Positions 45,460 through 54,455 of a stretch of DNA of 62,631 nt are shown here, piece after piece; the stretch's first letter is position 1; every line of letters begins with the position of its first letter. The position numbers were made by a program, and so were the translations under genes. The stretch comes from Paenibacillus gorillae (GTDB taxonomy: Bacteria > Bacillota > Bacilli > Paenibacillales > Paenibacillaceae). The DNA lies in the NCBI RefSeq assembly GCF_000513275.1, contig NZ_CBVJ010000034.1, forward strand, positions 1-62,631, given 5' to 3'. The notes beneath the pieces are model-generated. The model was not told the origin of the DNA. It worked only from the letters and a program-made list of their open reading frames with translations, and made no database searches.

Positions 45460-46320
45460 CTAGGACCAATCGGAATAGAGATCAGTGCGACGGTCGCGCC
45501 AAGTCGTTACCGAACCGCCTGCACGCACATCCTCCAGCAATTGCAGATCCAGATCCGCAACGACAAGCATATCGTCGTTAATTATGCCTTCGCTCAAGAT
45601 ACCGGCTGGCGGGAATGGTATATCATTCGGCGCAATAATTGCCGCTTGCCCGAAGTTCGCGCGCATGAAATCAACCTTGCGCAGCGCTCCAACCGTACCT
45701 GTCGTTACGATATAGATTTGATTTTCCACTGCACGCGCATGGCAGCAATAACGAACACGATAGAAGCCATGTCTGTCATCCGTGCAGGATGGGCAGAAAA
45801 TAACGTCCGCCCCTTTGGCTCTCGCCATACGGACGATTTCCGGAAATTCAATATCGTAGCAGGTCAACATGCCGATCGTTCCGAATTCCGTCTCAAACAC
45901 CTGCAGGCCGTCGCCCGGCGTCATATTCCATTCTGAAACCTCTGTAGGTGTCAGATGGATTTTCGGCTGCCGGTCGATCTTGCCGCTGGGATGGAACAGA
46001 TGCGCCGTATTTTGCCATCTGCCCTCTCCAGCTTCCACAACATGCGTGCCCCCGACAATATACATATTGTATTCAGAAGCGAGCGACTGGAACAGCAGCT
46101 CATAGCGATCCGTAAACTCGGGCAGTCTGCCGACCGGCAGTGCTTGACCGTCCTCATCCCCGATTGACAGCAGCTGTGTCGTCAAAAATTCCGGAAACAA
46201 TAGAAACTGCGTTCCATATTCCGAAGCATTCCGCACATAGTGCGTAACTTGCTCGGCGAACTGCTCGAAGGAGCTAATATCCGCCAGTTGATATTGCACT
46301 GAAGCTACCCGATATTTCAT
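45460..46320 (-). CDS. Nitrilase-superfamily carbon-nitrogen hydrolase
   Basis: A 286-residue hydrolase with the Glu-Lys-Cys triad visible as FPEFLTTQLLS, QPKIHLTPTE and GMLTCYDIEFPEI. It belongs to the amidase-like branches of the nitrilase superfamily. Encoded directly before a GNAT protein, it probably works with that protein in one pathway, as the fused YhcX arrangement suggests. AAAGGGG is 10 bases upstream of the ATG. Confidence 0.88.
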   Translation of the reverse strand: MKYRVASVQYQLADISSFEQFAEQVTHYVRNASEYGTQFLLFPEFLTTQLLSIGDEDGQALPVGRLPEFTDRYELLFQSLASEYNMYIVGGTHVVEAGEGRWQNTAHLFHPSGKIDRQPKIHLTPTEVSEWNMTPGDGLQVFETEFGTIGMLTCYDIEFPEIVRMARAKGADVIFCPSCTDDRHGFYRVRYCCHARAVENQIYIVTTGTVGALRKVDFMRANFGQAAIIAPNDIPFPPAGILSEGIINDDMLVVADLDLQLLEDVRAGGSVTTWRDRRTDLYSDWS

Positions 46321-46335
46321 GAATCCCGTTCCCCT

Positions 46336-47691
46336 TTACTTCCGCTGCTTGAACTGAATGGCAATCGTCGTTCCGAGATCCGGCAAGCTGAATACATCGA
46401 TTTTGCCTTCATGCAAGTCAACAATCCGCTTCGCGATGGACAGGCCAAGGCCAACACCGCCTGTTGCCCTGCTCCTTGCGCCGTCTACACGATAGAATCG
46501 CTCGAACATATGCGGAATCTCGTTTTCCGGAATGCCGATCCCCTTATCCTTCACTTCGATTTTAACGATGTTCTTCATCAGCGATACGGACACCTCGATA
46601 GGGTCCTTGCTGTATTTGATCGCATTATCGAGCAGAATGACAAGCAGCTGTCTAATTTTATCTTTATCGCCGTACATCCTTACGACTTTGGACATCGCCT
46701 TCACCCGAATCGGGCGCTGGAACGTCGTCTGCAGCATGCCGGCCAATTCGTTCACCACATGTACCACGTCGAACAGCTCTTGGCGCAGCCAATCCTCCTG
46801 CTCCGCTTCTGCGAGCATAAGCATCGACTTCGTCAAGCTCTGCAGCCTCGTCGTCTCGCGATCAATCGCTTCGATCGCTTCATTCCGGATGTTCTCATCA
46901 TCACGGCCCCACCGTTTCAGCATGCCCGCATAGCTGCTGATGACCGTAAGCGGCGTTTTCAGCTCATGGGACGCATCGGCAACAAACTGCTTTTGCCGGG
47001 CAAAGGTCCGGTCCAGCCGTTCGATCATTTGATTGAACGCCCGAACGAGCTGCTGCAGCTCTGCCGATTCCTCTTGGCTGGACGTCTCAATTTTACGAAG
47101 CTTGCCGCTTCGGTCGATTTCACGCATCGTATTGACCATCTGCTGCATTGGCGCGGTTAGGCGCGAGGTGAACCAGTACGTACCGAAGATCGCAAATAAA
47201 ATGGCGCCAACACTCGTAACAGTTAATGCAGCCACTAATATTTGCAAATAGTCATCAAGCTCGTTAAGCACCCGATTCACTTCCAGCATCGCCACGATAT
47301 CGGGACCGTTGAAGATTGGAACGCGCATATAGAGAATACGCTCGTTGCCTTTGGAGATCATTCCGGTATCATGCTGCCGCTGAAACGATACAGGCAAGTT
47401 AAGCAGTACCGGGTCCGAGCCAGTTATGTTAACAACCTTATTATCCGGCTGCACGATCCGGATCATTTCATTTACATTATAATACTCACTCAGCAAATCG
47501 GGATCATAGATCCCTTTTCCATGCTGAATGAGCGGATTTTCCAACATGAGGTTCACTTTATTTCCGATTACCCGTTCTTCGCTTTCCGTCGTTATCTTAA
47601 TCACGTAGAAATAGACGAAAATATTAAATAAAATCAGGATGAAGATGAGCCAAAAGATCGTAAACAGTGTAAACCTTTTGCGCAGCGTCAT
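46336..47691 (-). CDS. Sensor histidine kinase
   Basis: A 451-residue membrane sensor: helix 1 (residues 8-32), an extracytoplasmic PAS/Cache-like region (33-150), helix 2 (about 152-175), HAMP (176-230), HisKA with phospho-acceptor His242 in DASHELKTPLTV, and the ATPase with DKGIGIPENEIPHMFERFYR and GLGLSIAKRIV. It phosphorylates the response regulator encoded just upstream; the two genes overlap by ATGA. The signal is unknown. Confidence 0.94.
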   Translation of the reverse strand: MTLRKRFTLFTIFWLIFILILFNIFVYFYVIKITTESEERVIGNKVNLMLENPLIQHGKGIYDPDLLSEYYNVNEMIRIVQPDNKVVNITGSDPVLLNLPVSFQRQHDTGMISKGNERILYMRVPIFNGPDIVAMLEVNRVLNELDDYLQILVAALTVTSVGAILFAIFGTYWFTSRLTAPMQQMVNTMREIDRSGKLRKIETSSQEESAELQQLVRAFNQMIERLDRTFARQKQFVADASHELKTPLTVISSYAGMLKRWGRDDENIRNEAIEAIDRETTRLQSLTKSMLMLAEAEQEDWLRQELFDVVHVVNELAGMLQTTFQRPIRVKAMSKVVRMYGDKDKIRQLLVILLDNAIKYSKDPIEVSVSLMKNIVKIEVKDKGIGIPENEIPHMFERFYRVDGARSRATGGVGLGLSIAKRIVDLHEGKIDVFSLPDLGTTIAIQFKQRK

Positions 47692-48386
47692 GCATCTGGC
47701 TCCTTAATCATATAACCTACTCCGCGAACGGTATGAATCAGCTTATGCCGGTACCCCTTGTCCAGCTTTTGACGCAAATAACGGATGTACACATCGACAA
47801 GATTCGTCTCGCCAATAAAATCATAGCCCCATACTTCAGATAAAATGTCCTCACGGGATTTTTCCACATTTTTATTCTCAACCAGATAGACGAGAAGCTC
47901 GAATTCCCGCGGCGTCAGCTCGATCACGATTTCTTTGCGGTACACCTTACGGGTGCGAAGCTCAATCGTCAAGTCGCCTACTTTAATCTGGTCTGAACCT
48001 TCGGACTCCTTCGGATACTGCTGGAATATGCGTAAAATGTTGCGGACGCGCGCCAGAAGCTCCTCCATTGCAAAAGGCTTCGTAATATAATCATTGGCGC
48101 CATGCTCGAAGCCGCTCACCTTGTCGGGAACGGTATCCCTCGCCGTCAGCAAAATAACCGGCACCGGGTTTCCCGCCTGCCTCAGCCTTCTGAGCACCTC
48201 GATACCGTTCAGCTCTGGCAGCATAACATCCAGCAGCACGAGCTCCCAATCACCGGACGAAGCCATTTCGTAACCGGTTCTGCCGTCTGCCGCTGAGCCG
48301 ACCGTATAACCTTCATGCTCTAGCTCCAGCTGTAATACGCGGGCAATCCCCGCTTCATCTTCGACAACTAATACGCGATCGCTCAT
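47688..48386 (-). CDS. OmpR-family response regulator
   Basis: A 232-residue regulator: receiver domain (VLVVEDEAGIARVL, phospho-acceptor Asp53 in LLDVMLPELNG, Lys in YITKPF) and a winged-helix DNA-binding domain (ELTPREFELLVYLVENKN ... VDVYIRYLRQKLD). AGGTG 9 bases upstream supports the ATG at 48386, rather than a GTG four codons earlier. First gene of the two-component operon; the 160 bases before it hold no recognised riboswitch. Confidence 0.94.
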   Translation of the reverse strand: MSDRVLVVEDEAGIARVLQLELEHEGYTVGSAADGRTGYEMASSGDWELVLLDVMLPELNGIEVLRRLRQAGNPVPVILLTARDTVPDKVSGFEHGANDYITKPFAMEELLARVRNILRIFQQYPKESEGSDQIKVGDLTIELRTRKVYRKEIVIELTPREFELLVYLVENKNVEKSREDILSEVWGYDFIGETNLVDVYIRYLRQKLDKGYRHKLIHTVRGVGYMIKEPDA

Positions 48387-48547
48387 CTCGATGTTCACCT
48401 GCTTCCCTAATTGTCCTATAGACTCTTTTTTTCTTCATCATAATGAAGCTAATATTCAAATGCAAGCAGCCCGGAGGTAACCAGTTGCCCACCATACTAA
48501 TAGTTCGCAGCACCCCGGCCAAGTAGGACCGTAGGTCACCCGTATAA

Positions 48548-50179
48548 TTATAACACGGATTTCTTTTGTGTTGTATGGAGCACCCTTTCAAGGCCGGATA
48601 GTACCGGTTTTAGCGCTTTCTCCAGAGGCTTGCGAAGAGCTGTATCTTCCGTTGCCCAGCGGCCGGACCATAGCACTTGAAGCCATCGTTCCTGCGGCAG
48701 AAGCGGTATAACCGCTTGCGGATTGTCCGGCAGCATCGCTATCCATTCCAAGCGCCGATTGAAGCGGACAGACTTATTCGCAAGCCAGAGCAGCTTGTCT
48801 CCCCGTGCTTCGAGCTCAACTTTCAGCCGGTACAGCCGTTGTAATGTTTCATTGCTCCATCTTGAAGGATAAGGATCGGCTACAACATACACGAATTGGC
48901 AGGACTCCAGCAATCTCCAGCCCTCCACTTCTCCAATCCCCGTCAAACTGCCCATGTCCAGCAGCGTAATGCCTGTCTCGGCTTCTTGCCATAGCTGTCT
49001 TTCCAGTTCACCATGCTGCGCTTGGAAAAAGGGCCCGCGCTGCGCCAGCCAGCGTACCGGCCCCGTATGCCATTCCATAAAACCGCCGGATTTTTCATTT
49101 GCCTGTTGCTTTGTGCCCACATCAAGCAGCGTCAGCCATTCTGGCTGAGCGGATGGGAATTCTACCGCCGTAACGGCAATTCCCTTTCCCGCTAGCAGCT
49201 TCGCAGTCGTAATGGATGCGAAGGTCGCACCCGCTCCCGGAGATAACGAGACGAATGCGGCTCGTACTTGCCGATTTGACTGCGTCATTGGACTTTGCAA
49301 CACGGAATAGAAGTGTGGAAGACTGCCTCTATCCTGATCATAATCATCCGTTCGCAGCCGAATTAAAGCGGCTTCTACCTCGGACATGGAAAGCGGCCGG
49401 TTTTCTTCCTTTTCCTGCGTCATTTTTCCTAAAAGCGATTTGAAGGCAGCCGGAACATCCGGCTGAAGCTGCATCATAGGATCAAGGCGGCTCACATGCC
49501 GGCCTGAAGGGAAATAAGTCCCGCCGCTTAATAAATAATAGAGCATCGCGCCCAGTCCATAAATATCGGTTCGGGGACCGCTTTGTCCATTAGGGCTGGC
49601 CTGCTCAGGCGCATTAAAGCCGGGCGTTCCGAGCAATGCTGTATCCTGTGTTGATCCGTTCTTGAATTGACGTGCAATGCCAAAATCAATTAACCGGACA
49701 TGCCCGTTCTCCTCCAGCATCACATTGGTCGGCTTCAAATCGCGATGAATGATCTGCGGTGTCTGCCGGTGCAAATACGAAAGGGCCGAGCCTAGCTGTA
49801 TCGCTATGTCGAGCACCTCGGAGAATGGCAGTCTTTGCCCGTTCCGTTCAAATCGGCGCTTAACGGTCTCCCCTTGTATGTAGTCCATAATGATCACATC
49901 TGCATGCCACTCCGGAATCGTGAAGCAATCGACGATTAGCGGAAGATTAGGATGGTTGAGCCGGGCAAGCATCCAGGCTTCTTCTGCATTGGAGCTTTGC
50001 TGACTGCCATTCCAGCTCGCCGAAGCAGCCGTAACTTTTACCGCTCGCAGCTTGCCATGAAGCTTGGTATCCTCAGCTGCATATACCGCTCCCATCCCCC
50101 CGCTGCCCAGCTTTTCCAGCAAGCGGTATCTATCGTTCAACAGTATGCCTGCGTCTATCTTACTCCAGTCTTTTTCCAT
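48548..50179 (-). CDS. Ser/Thr protein kinase fused to a degenerate MinD/CpaE-like domain
   Basis: A 543-residue cytosolic protein. Residues about 15-275 are a Hanks-type kinase with G-loop LGSGGMGAVY, AVKV Lys, catalytic HRDLKPTNVM (about 145), DFG (165-167) and a PEQ in place of APE (FNAPEQAS). The C-terminal 240 residues start with VRAAFVSLSPGAGATFASIT, which is in the position and style of a deviant Walker A of MinD/CpaE ATPases but lacks the P-loop Lys, and continue with GITLLDMGSLTG as a Walker B-like strand. No membrane segment or PASTA repeats. GGAGG lies 10 bases before the ATG at 50179. A hairpin with a T-run lies in its leader. Confidence 0.85.
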   Translation of the reverse strand: MEKDWSKIDAGILLNDRYRLLEKLGSGGMGAVYAAEDTKLHGKLRAVKVTAASASWNGSQQSSNAEEAWMLARLNHPNLPLIVDCFTIPEWHADVIIMDYIQGETVKRRFERNGQRLPFSEVLDIAIQLGSALSYLHRQTPQIIHRDLKPTNVMLEENGHVRLIDFGIARQFKNGSTQDTALLGTPGFNAPEQASPNGQSGPRTDIYGLGAMLYYLLSGGTYFPSGRHVSRLDPMMQLQPDVPAAFKSLLGKMTQEKEENRPLSMSEVEAALIRLRTDDYDQDRGSLPHFYSVLQSPMTQSNRQVRAAFVSLSPGAGATFASITTAKLLAGKGIAVTAVEFPSAQPEWLTLLDVGTKQQANEKSGGFMEWHTGPVRWLAQRGPFFQAQHGELERQLWQEAETGITLLDMGSLTGIGEVEGWRLLESCQFVYVVADPYPSRWSNETLQRLYRLKVELEARGDKLLWLANKSVRFNRRLEWIAMLPDNPQAVIPLLPQERWLQVLWSGRWATEDTALRKPLEKALKPVLSGLERVLHTTQKKSVL

Positions 50180-50207
50180 GCTTCGTGATCCTCCTATTTT
50201 TGGCCAC

Positions 50208-50268
50208 AAAAAAATCCCGATTCACAGTAGGGCCCTCTTCATAGAAGTAGGCAACTGCAAATCGGGAT
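50208..50268 (-). promoter_or_regulatory. Terminator-like leader hairpin before the kinase gene
   Basis: On the minus strand ATCCCGATT pairs with AATCGGGAT, with inner CAGT / ACTG and CTTC / GAAG stems, followed by seven T. It ends 28 bases before the kinase start, so transcripts of the kinase must pass it. Since the next gene upstream is divergent, this is an attenuator candidate or the end of a short RNA. Confidence 0.65.
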
Positions 50269-50408
50269 GCTTTCCCGCGCTCATATAAATTGATTTTAAC
50301 ATGATGGAGGGATCGTTTTCCAGTTGCATTTTTTGTTTGAAAATGCAGTGCCGACTGTCTATTGAATCGCAACATGTTGCGCTTCACCCAGCAGGAAATA
50401 ATGACCGT

Positions 50409-50438
50409 TTGACAACTGTAAGTTTAGTTACTATACTA
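50409..50438 (+). promoter_or_regulatory. marR promoter with overlapping operator
   Basis: TTGACA (50409-50414), 17-base spacer, TATACT (50432-50437). The operator-like AGTTTAGTTACTATACTA at 50421-50438 covers the -10 element and is repeated with one change at 50907-50924. Confidence 0.85.
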
Positions 50439-50443
50439 ACTCC

Positions 50444-50890
50444 ATGGACAACAATAATAAACACGAAGCCCCGTCGCTCACCCACAGCTTTGGCCGTTTG
50501 ATTTTGCAGCTCCGCAAGCTGGAGCGCCAGCCCCGTACCTTTGAGGGCATTGGGCCGCTAACGCCCAGCGAAATGCATACGATTGATGCGATCGGCCCGG
50601 AAGGCAGCGTGCTGATGAGCGAGCTGGCGGCCCGTCTTGGCATTACGAAGGGCGCCGTAACCCAGTTGATTGCCCGTCTGGAATCGAAAACGTTAGTCGT
50701 CCGTTCCATGCATCCTACAGATCATAGAAGTACGCTAATATCGCTAACTGTTCAAGGAAAGGCCGCCTATACGATGCATGAAGAGCTACATCAAGCATTT
50801 TACAATCAATTACAGACGCAAATGAGTCCGGAAGAAATTGCGGTTTTCGCAAAAACGATAGATAAATTTATATTTGCGCTGGATCATTAA
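50444..50890 (+). CDS. MarR-family transcriptional regulator
   Basis: A 148-residue winged-helix regulator with the MarR core LTPSEMHTIDAIG ... MSELAARLGITKGAVTQLIARLESKTLVVRS and a wing with DHRSTLISLT. It probably represses itself and the exporter gene behind it, since both promoters carry the same 18-base site. The ATG lies 6 bases after the -10 element with no ribosome binding site, so the mRNA is probably leaderless. Confidence 0.9.
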   Translation: MDNNNKHEAPSLTHSFGRLILQLRKLERQPRTFEGIGPLTPSEMHTIDAIGPEGSVLMSELAARLGITKGAVTQLIARLESKTLVVRSMHPTDHRSTLISLTVQGKAAYTMHEELHQAFYNQLQTQMSPEEIAVFAKTIDKFIFALDH

Positions 50891-50906
50891 TTTTTTTTAC
50901 CTATTT

Positions 50907-50924
50907 AGTTTAGATACTATACTA
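50907..50924 (+). promoter_or_regulatory. Second MarR operator, before the exporter gene
   Basis: AGTTTAGATACTATACTA matches the site at 50421-50438 at 17 of 18 positions and includes a TATACT -10 (50918-50923). The -35 is weak (TTTTAC). Confidence 0.8.
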
Positions 50925-50957
50925 TTTTTTCGAAAAAGAAGCGAGGTTATGCCCACC

Positions 50958-52386
50958 ATGGTTACACCTGACTCCCTGCTGCCTGTGGCTTCCGGACGAC
51001 AACTAATGATCGCGATTGCGATGGGCGCCTTCCTTTCTCATTTTACGGCTGGGATCGTGAATGTATCCCTTCCCCATTTTGCCTATAGCTTCAATAGTCG
51101 GCTTGATACGGTGCAATGGATTACGACAGGCTACTTGTTAGTCATTACTATGCTGCTGCCGCTGATGGGCAAGCTCGGAGACCGATTTGGCTCTGCCCTC
51201 ATTCACAATGCCGGACTCGGCCTGTTTACATTAAGCTCGCTGCTTATAGCCTTCTGCCCCCAGCATCTACTCACTGCTTGCATTCCGCTTTATCCAGGCT
51301 ATCGGAGCAGCTATGTTCCAAGCCACCAATATGGCATTGGTTGCAAAGCTGATGCCTGCGGAGAAACGCGGACAGGCGCTCGGTATCATCAGCGGGGCAG
51401 TTGCGATAGGCGGAATGGCAGGACCTGCTGCTGGCGGCCTCATTGGTCAGAGCTTGAGCTGGCACTGGCTTTTCTTAATTCAAATTCCGTTTGTAGCCAT
51501 CGCCTCGTTGCTGGCCTTTCGTTTCATCCCTTTATTGCACCATAGAGCAGACCGTAATAGTTCCTTCGATGTCACGGGAGCGATGTTGTTCATGAGCGCA
51601 ATTGGATTGCTTGTTGCAGGGCTATCTCGCAGCGGAATGGAGAACGGCATACTGAGAGCTTCATTCTTTTATACGGGAGGTACCGGTCTGGCCGCTTTAA
51701 TCGCCTTATTCTTGTGGGAGCGAAAGCATCCCGCCCCCTTTCTTCCCATCCGTGTCTTCGCTACTCCTGCCGTGTCTATTGGATTGCTGATTAGCACGGT
51801 AACATTCATGGCGGCGAATACCATTGTCGTCAGTCTTCCCTTCTTTTTCTACGGCTTATCTGGCTATTCATCTTCATTCATAGGACTGCTGATGACCATC
51901 TATCCGGCATGTCTCGCTATTGCAGGCCCAATCGCAGGTCGTTGGTCCGACTGTATTGGCTCGCGCCGACTCCTGCTCATTGGGCTATTGAGTATGGGCA
52001 GCGGAATAGCAGTACTCGCAGTGACTTTAGCAGATTTTCCAATGATATCCGCTATTGCCGGACTTGCGCTTTGCGGGTTGGGAATGGCGCTTATCGCCTC
52101 TCCAAACATGAACTTCATCATGAGCCATACGGCAAAAGAGCATATTGGTTCAGTTGGGGGCTTGATCGCCTTAACACGCAATCTAGGTCTGGTCATCGGG
52201 GCCTCAATAGGACTTGGTACTGTAAAGGGTTCTTCAATAGGAGAGCGGAATTGGACGCTTTTCCATTTGGTTATGATCATACTCATCGGTCTGTGCATTA
52301 TATTAATGACATTAATTATTTGGAACACAAGGCAACAAGCGGCGAAACGTTCAATACCTTTATCTCATCGCAACATAGTTGACTAA
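50958..52386 (+). pseudogene. MFS multidrug exporter (DHA2/EmrB type), frameshifted
   Basis: Two frames make one 14-helix exporter of about 475 residues. The first reads ITTGYLLVITMLLPLMGKLGDRFG, the motif A loop of this family; the second runs from about LLAFRFIQAIGAAMFQATNM to the end. They are in different frames. Removing one C from the CCCCC at 51257-51261 joins them as CPSIYSLLAFRFIQ. GAGG lies 11 bases before the ATG at 50958 (the ATG at 50949 is too close). It is controlled by the operator at 50907 and probably confers export of a compound sensed by MarR. Sequence error is likely. Confidence 0.85.
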
Positions 52387-52407
52387 CTTTACTTCCAGGA
52401 GGAAATT

Positions 52408-53517
52408 ATGATGAAAGATCAAATACTCGTTGTCGGAGGCTACGGGCATGTAGGACAAATAATAAGCAAAGCATTGGCCGCAAGTTATCCAGGAAAGGTC
52501 TATGCGGCCGGGAGAAGTATAGAAAAGGCTGCTGCGTTTAGCCGTTCTACCGGAGGGCGCGTTCTTCCGATGCAAATCCAGATGAATAATTCTATCGATC
52601 CAGAGCAGTTGCAGCCATTCAAGCTGGTCGTTATGTGTCTGGATCAACAGGACGATACTTTTGTTCGGCTATGCTTAAGTCTCGGTATCCACTACATAGA
52701 TTTATCCGCAAAAGATGCTTTTCTATCTCAAGTGGAAGGGTTGAACGAGATGGCAGCGGCTTCTGGGTCAACGGCTGTTTTGAGCATCGGGCTCGCCCCA
52801 GGATTGACGAATCTTATGACAGCCCGAGCTATGCTGGAGTTGGACCATGCCGATTCCGTTGATATTACGATCATGCTGGGGCTGGGAGACCGTCATGGCC
52901 AAGCCGCAATTGAATGGACAATCGATAATCTGGCTGAGGATTTCGAGATTGTACGGGACGGACGCAAAACCATGGTCAAAAGCTTCACAGATGGCAAACG
53001 AACGGATTTAGGAGCTGATATAGGCTGGAAAAAAGCGTACCGCTTCAACTTTTCCGATCAGCATGCTCTCATGCGGACATTGCACTTGCCGTCGGTTACA
53101 ACACGCCTTTGCTTTGACTCTTCCCTAGTCACCGATTTGCTTGCGGTCTTGAAAAGCATTGGCTTGACCCGGTTATTACGGCTGCCATCCACTCGCCGAT
53201 TCGCAGTTGTCATGTTCCGAAAGCTGCGGATTGGTTCGGATAAATATGCGGCGAAGGTTGAGGTTTGGGGAAGCAAGTCCGGAGAGGCTGTACATGTAGA
53301 ATGTCTGCTCCATGGCCACAATGAAGCGCAAATCACAGGTAAAACTGGAGCCGCGATCGCAGAGCTGCTGCTGAACGAGAACTGTTATCCTGCGGGGGTG
53401 TATCACAGCCATGAGCTGATCCAACTAGACACGCTGCTGCCGGCTATACAAGATGAATTTCACTTTGAAGTTAAAGTGAACAACCGGAAGAGAATGACAT
53501 TTAATGGAATTAATTAA
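52408..53517 (+). CDS. Saccharopine dehydrogenase-like NAD(P)-binding protein
   Basis: A 369-residue Rossmann-fold protein with ILVVGGYGHVGQIISKAL at the N-terminus and YIDLSAKDAFLSQVEGLNEMA, typical of the saccharopine dehydrogenase NADP-binding superfamily; the C-terminal domain is not specific. It is probably the third gene of the marR-exporter unit (AGGAGG 5 bases before the first ATG, 21 bases after the exporter stop), so it may act on the exported or sensed compound. Its true reaction is unknown. Confidence 0.82.
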   Translation: MMKDQILVVGGYGHVGQIISKALAASYPGKVYAAGRSIEKAAAFSRSTGGRVLPMQIQMNNSIDPEQLQPFKLVVMCLDQQDDTFVRLCLSLGIHYIDLSAKDAFLSQVEGLNEMAAASGSTAVLSIGLAPGLTNLMTARAMLELDHADSVDITIMLGLGDRHGQAAIEWTIDNLAEDFEIVRDGRKTMVKSFTDGKRTDLGADIGWKKAYRFNFSDQHALMRTLHLPSVTTRLCFDSSLVTDLLAVLKSIGLTRLLRLPSTRRFAVVMFRKLRIGSDKYAAKVEVWGSKSGEAVHVECLLHGHNEAQITGKTGAAIAELLLNENCYPAGVYHSHELIQLDTLLPAIQDEFHFEVKVNNRKRMTFNGIN

Positions 53518-53562
53518 ACTAAGGAAGAGCTGTAACTCCTATAAACAGCAGTAGCAACTGTT

Positions 53563-53796
53563 GATTACAGTTTACTGATTGCTAGGACTGCGGCAACCTG
53601 TGATTACCGTTCGATGACCACTATTGCTACGGCAATGTATGTTTAAAGTTCAATGTTCACTATTGCTACGGCTACGTATGATTTACAGCTCAATGGATGC
53701 TACTGCTACGGCAACGCATGACTACAGTTCGATGGCTGCTGCTACGGCAACGTATGATTACAGTTCATGTCTACTAAGACTTCGGCAACAACTGTC
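53563..53796. repeat. Tandem repeat, six degenerate 36-40-bp units
   Basis: Units follow the plan GATTACAGTTCAATGG-N6-TGCTACGGCAACGTAT, starting at about 53563, 53600, 53639, 53678, 53718 and 53754. Units are diverged from each other, so the array is old. An apparent frame of 65 codons through the array is a by-product. Confidence 0.82.
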
Positions 53797-53896
53797 TATT
53801 GCTAACCGCGACAAGTATTAAACTATTCCCGCCAAAAACAGCACCTAACAGCTTCAGTCATCAGCTAACCCCCATAATACTAGTTATAAACATACA

Positions 53897-54199
53897 ACGA
53901 ACCTGCTTCGCTGTTTAACGAAGCTAAATTCGCTAAACACGCGACTTTGAGCACACAAAGTACTATAGCGAACCCTTCTTCGCTATTCGTGAACTTAGGT
54001 TCTCGGATAGCGAAATCAAGTTCGTTGTTGACTCTCCATCCATCATTTTGCGGCTATTTTATCTGTCTCCAGCGAATATCGCTTCGTTATTTAGCGAAGC
54101 AGGTTCGCTGGAGACTCGCCGTCCTTCATTCTCCTGCATTTCAGCTGTCAACAGCGAATGCCGATTCGCTAATAGCGAAGCAGGTTCGCTGGAAGCTGA
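53897..54199. repeat. Second island of GCGAA...TTCGC palindromes
   Basis: The same palindrome type as at 34028-34786 (for example ACGAACCTGCTTCGCT, TAGCGAAGCAGGTTCGCTGG). A 45-base composite unit ending in TAGCGAAGCAGGTTCGCTGG occurs twice (ends near 54112 and 54192). Confidence 0.75.
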
Positions 54200-54230
54200 T
54201 AACGTGTGCCCTGCAAGCGCACAATAAATC

Positions 54231-54396
54231 TAGGGCGTGTCTGAAAACCCGTTCAGTGGCACCTTTCACCGCCTTTCCGCCCCCTGCTTCGTTCCGTTTG
54301 CTTGACGTACCCCCGGGTACGCCTTCACAAACGCGACTTGCATGGAACGAAAATTCGGCAATATTTTCTACCCTCAGAATTCTCAAACACACCCTA
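54231..54396. mobile_element. MITE-like element of 166 bp
   Basis: Terminal inverted repeats TAGGGCGTGTCTGAAA (54231-54246) and TCTCAAACACACCCTA (54381-54396) match at 13 of 16 positions. The interior has no gene but holds a strong palindrome (GTACCCCCGGGTAC). The TAG/CTA ends could include a short target duplication. This fits a non-autonomous transposon; the parent transposase is not in the window. Confidence 0.6.
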
Positions 54397-54403
54397 AACA
54401 ATC

Positions 54404-54427
54404 AAAAAAGACGGACATCAATGTCCG
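54404..54427 (-). terminator. Terminator of the THUMP methyltransferase gene
   Basis: Minus-strand CGGACAT / ATGTCCG stem followed by TC and six T. Confidence 0.85.
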
Positions 54428-54455
54428 CCCCTCCAATTTCTCTATTCAAACCGCA

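Noticed and set aside
48387..48547. Possible riboswitch before the response regulator gene.
   Set aside because: Some GGTGACC/GGTTACC dyads occur, but none of the conserved TPP, c-di-GMP, c-di-AMP or T-box cores could be matched and no terminator follows.
53624..53821. A 65-codon frame in the tandem array.
   Set aside because: It only translates the repeat units and has no ribosome site.
54141..54401. Minus-strand frame of 86 codons across the MITE-like element.
   Set aside because: It crosses the inverted repeats and a palindrome island, with no ribosome site; not a transposase.
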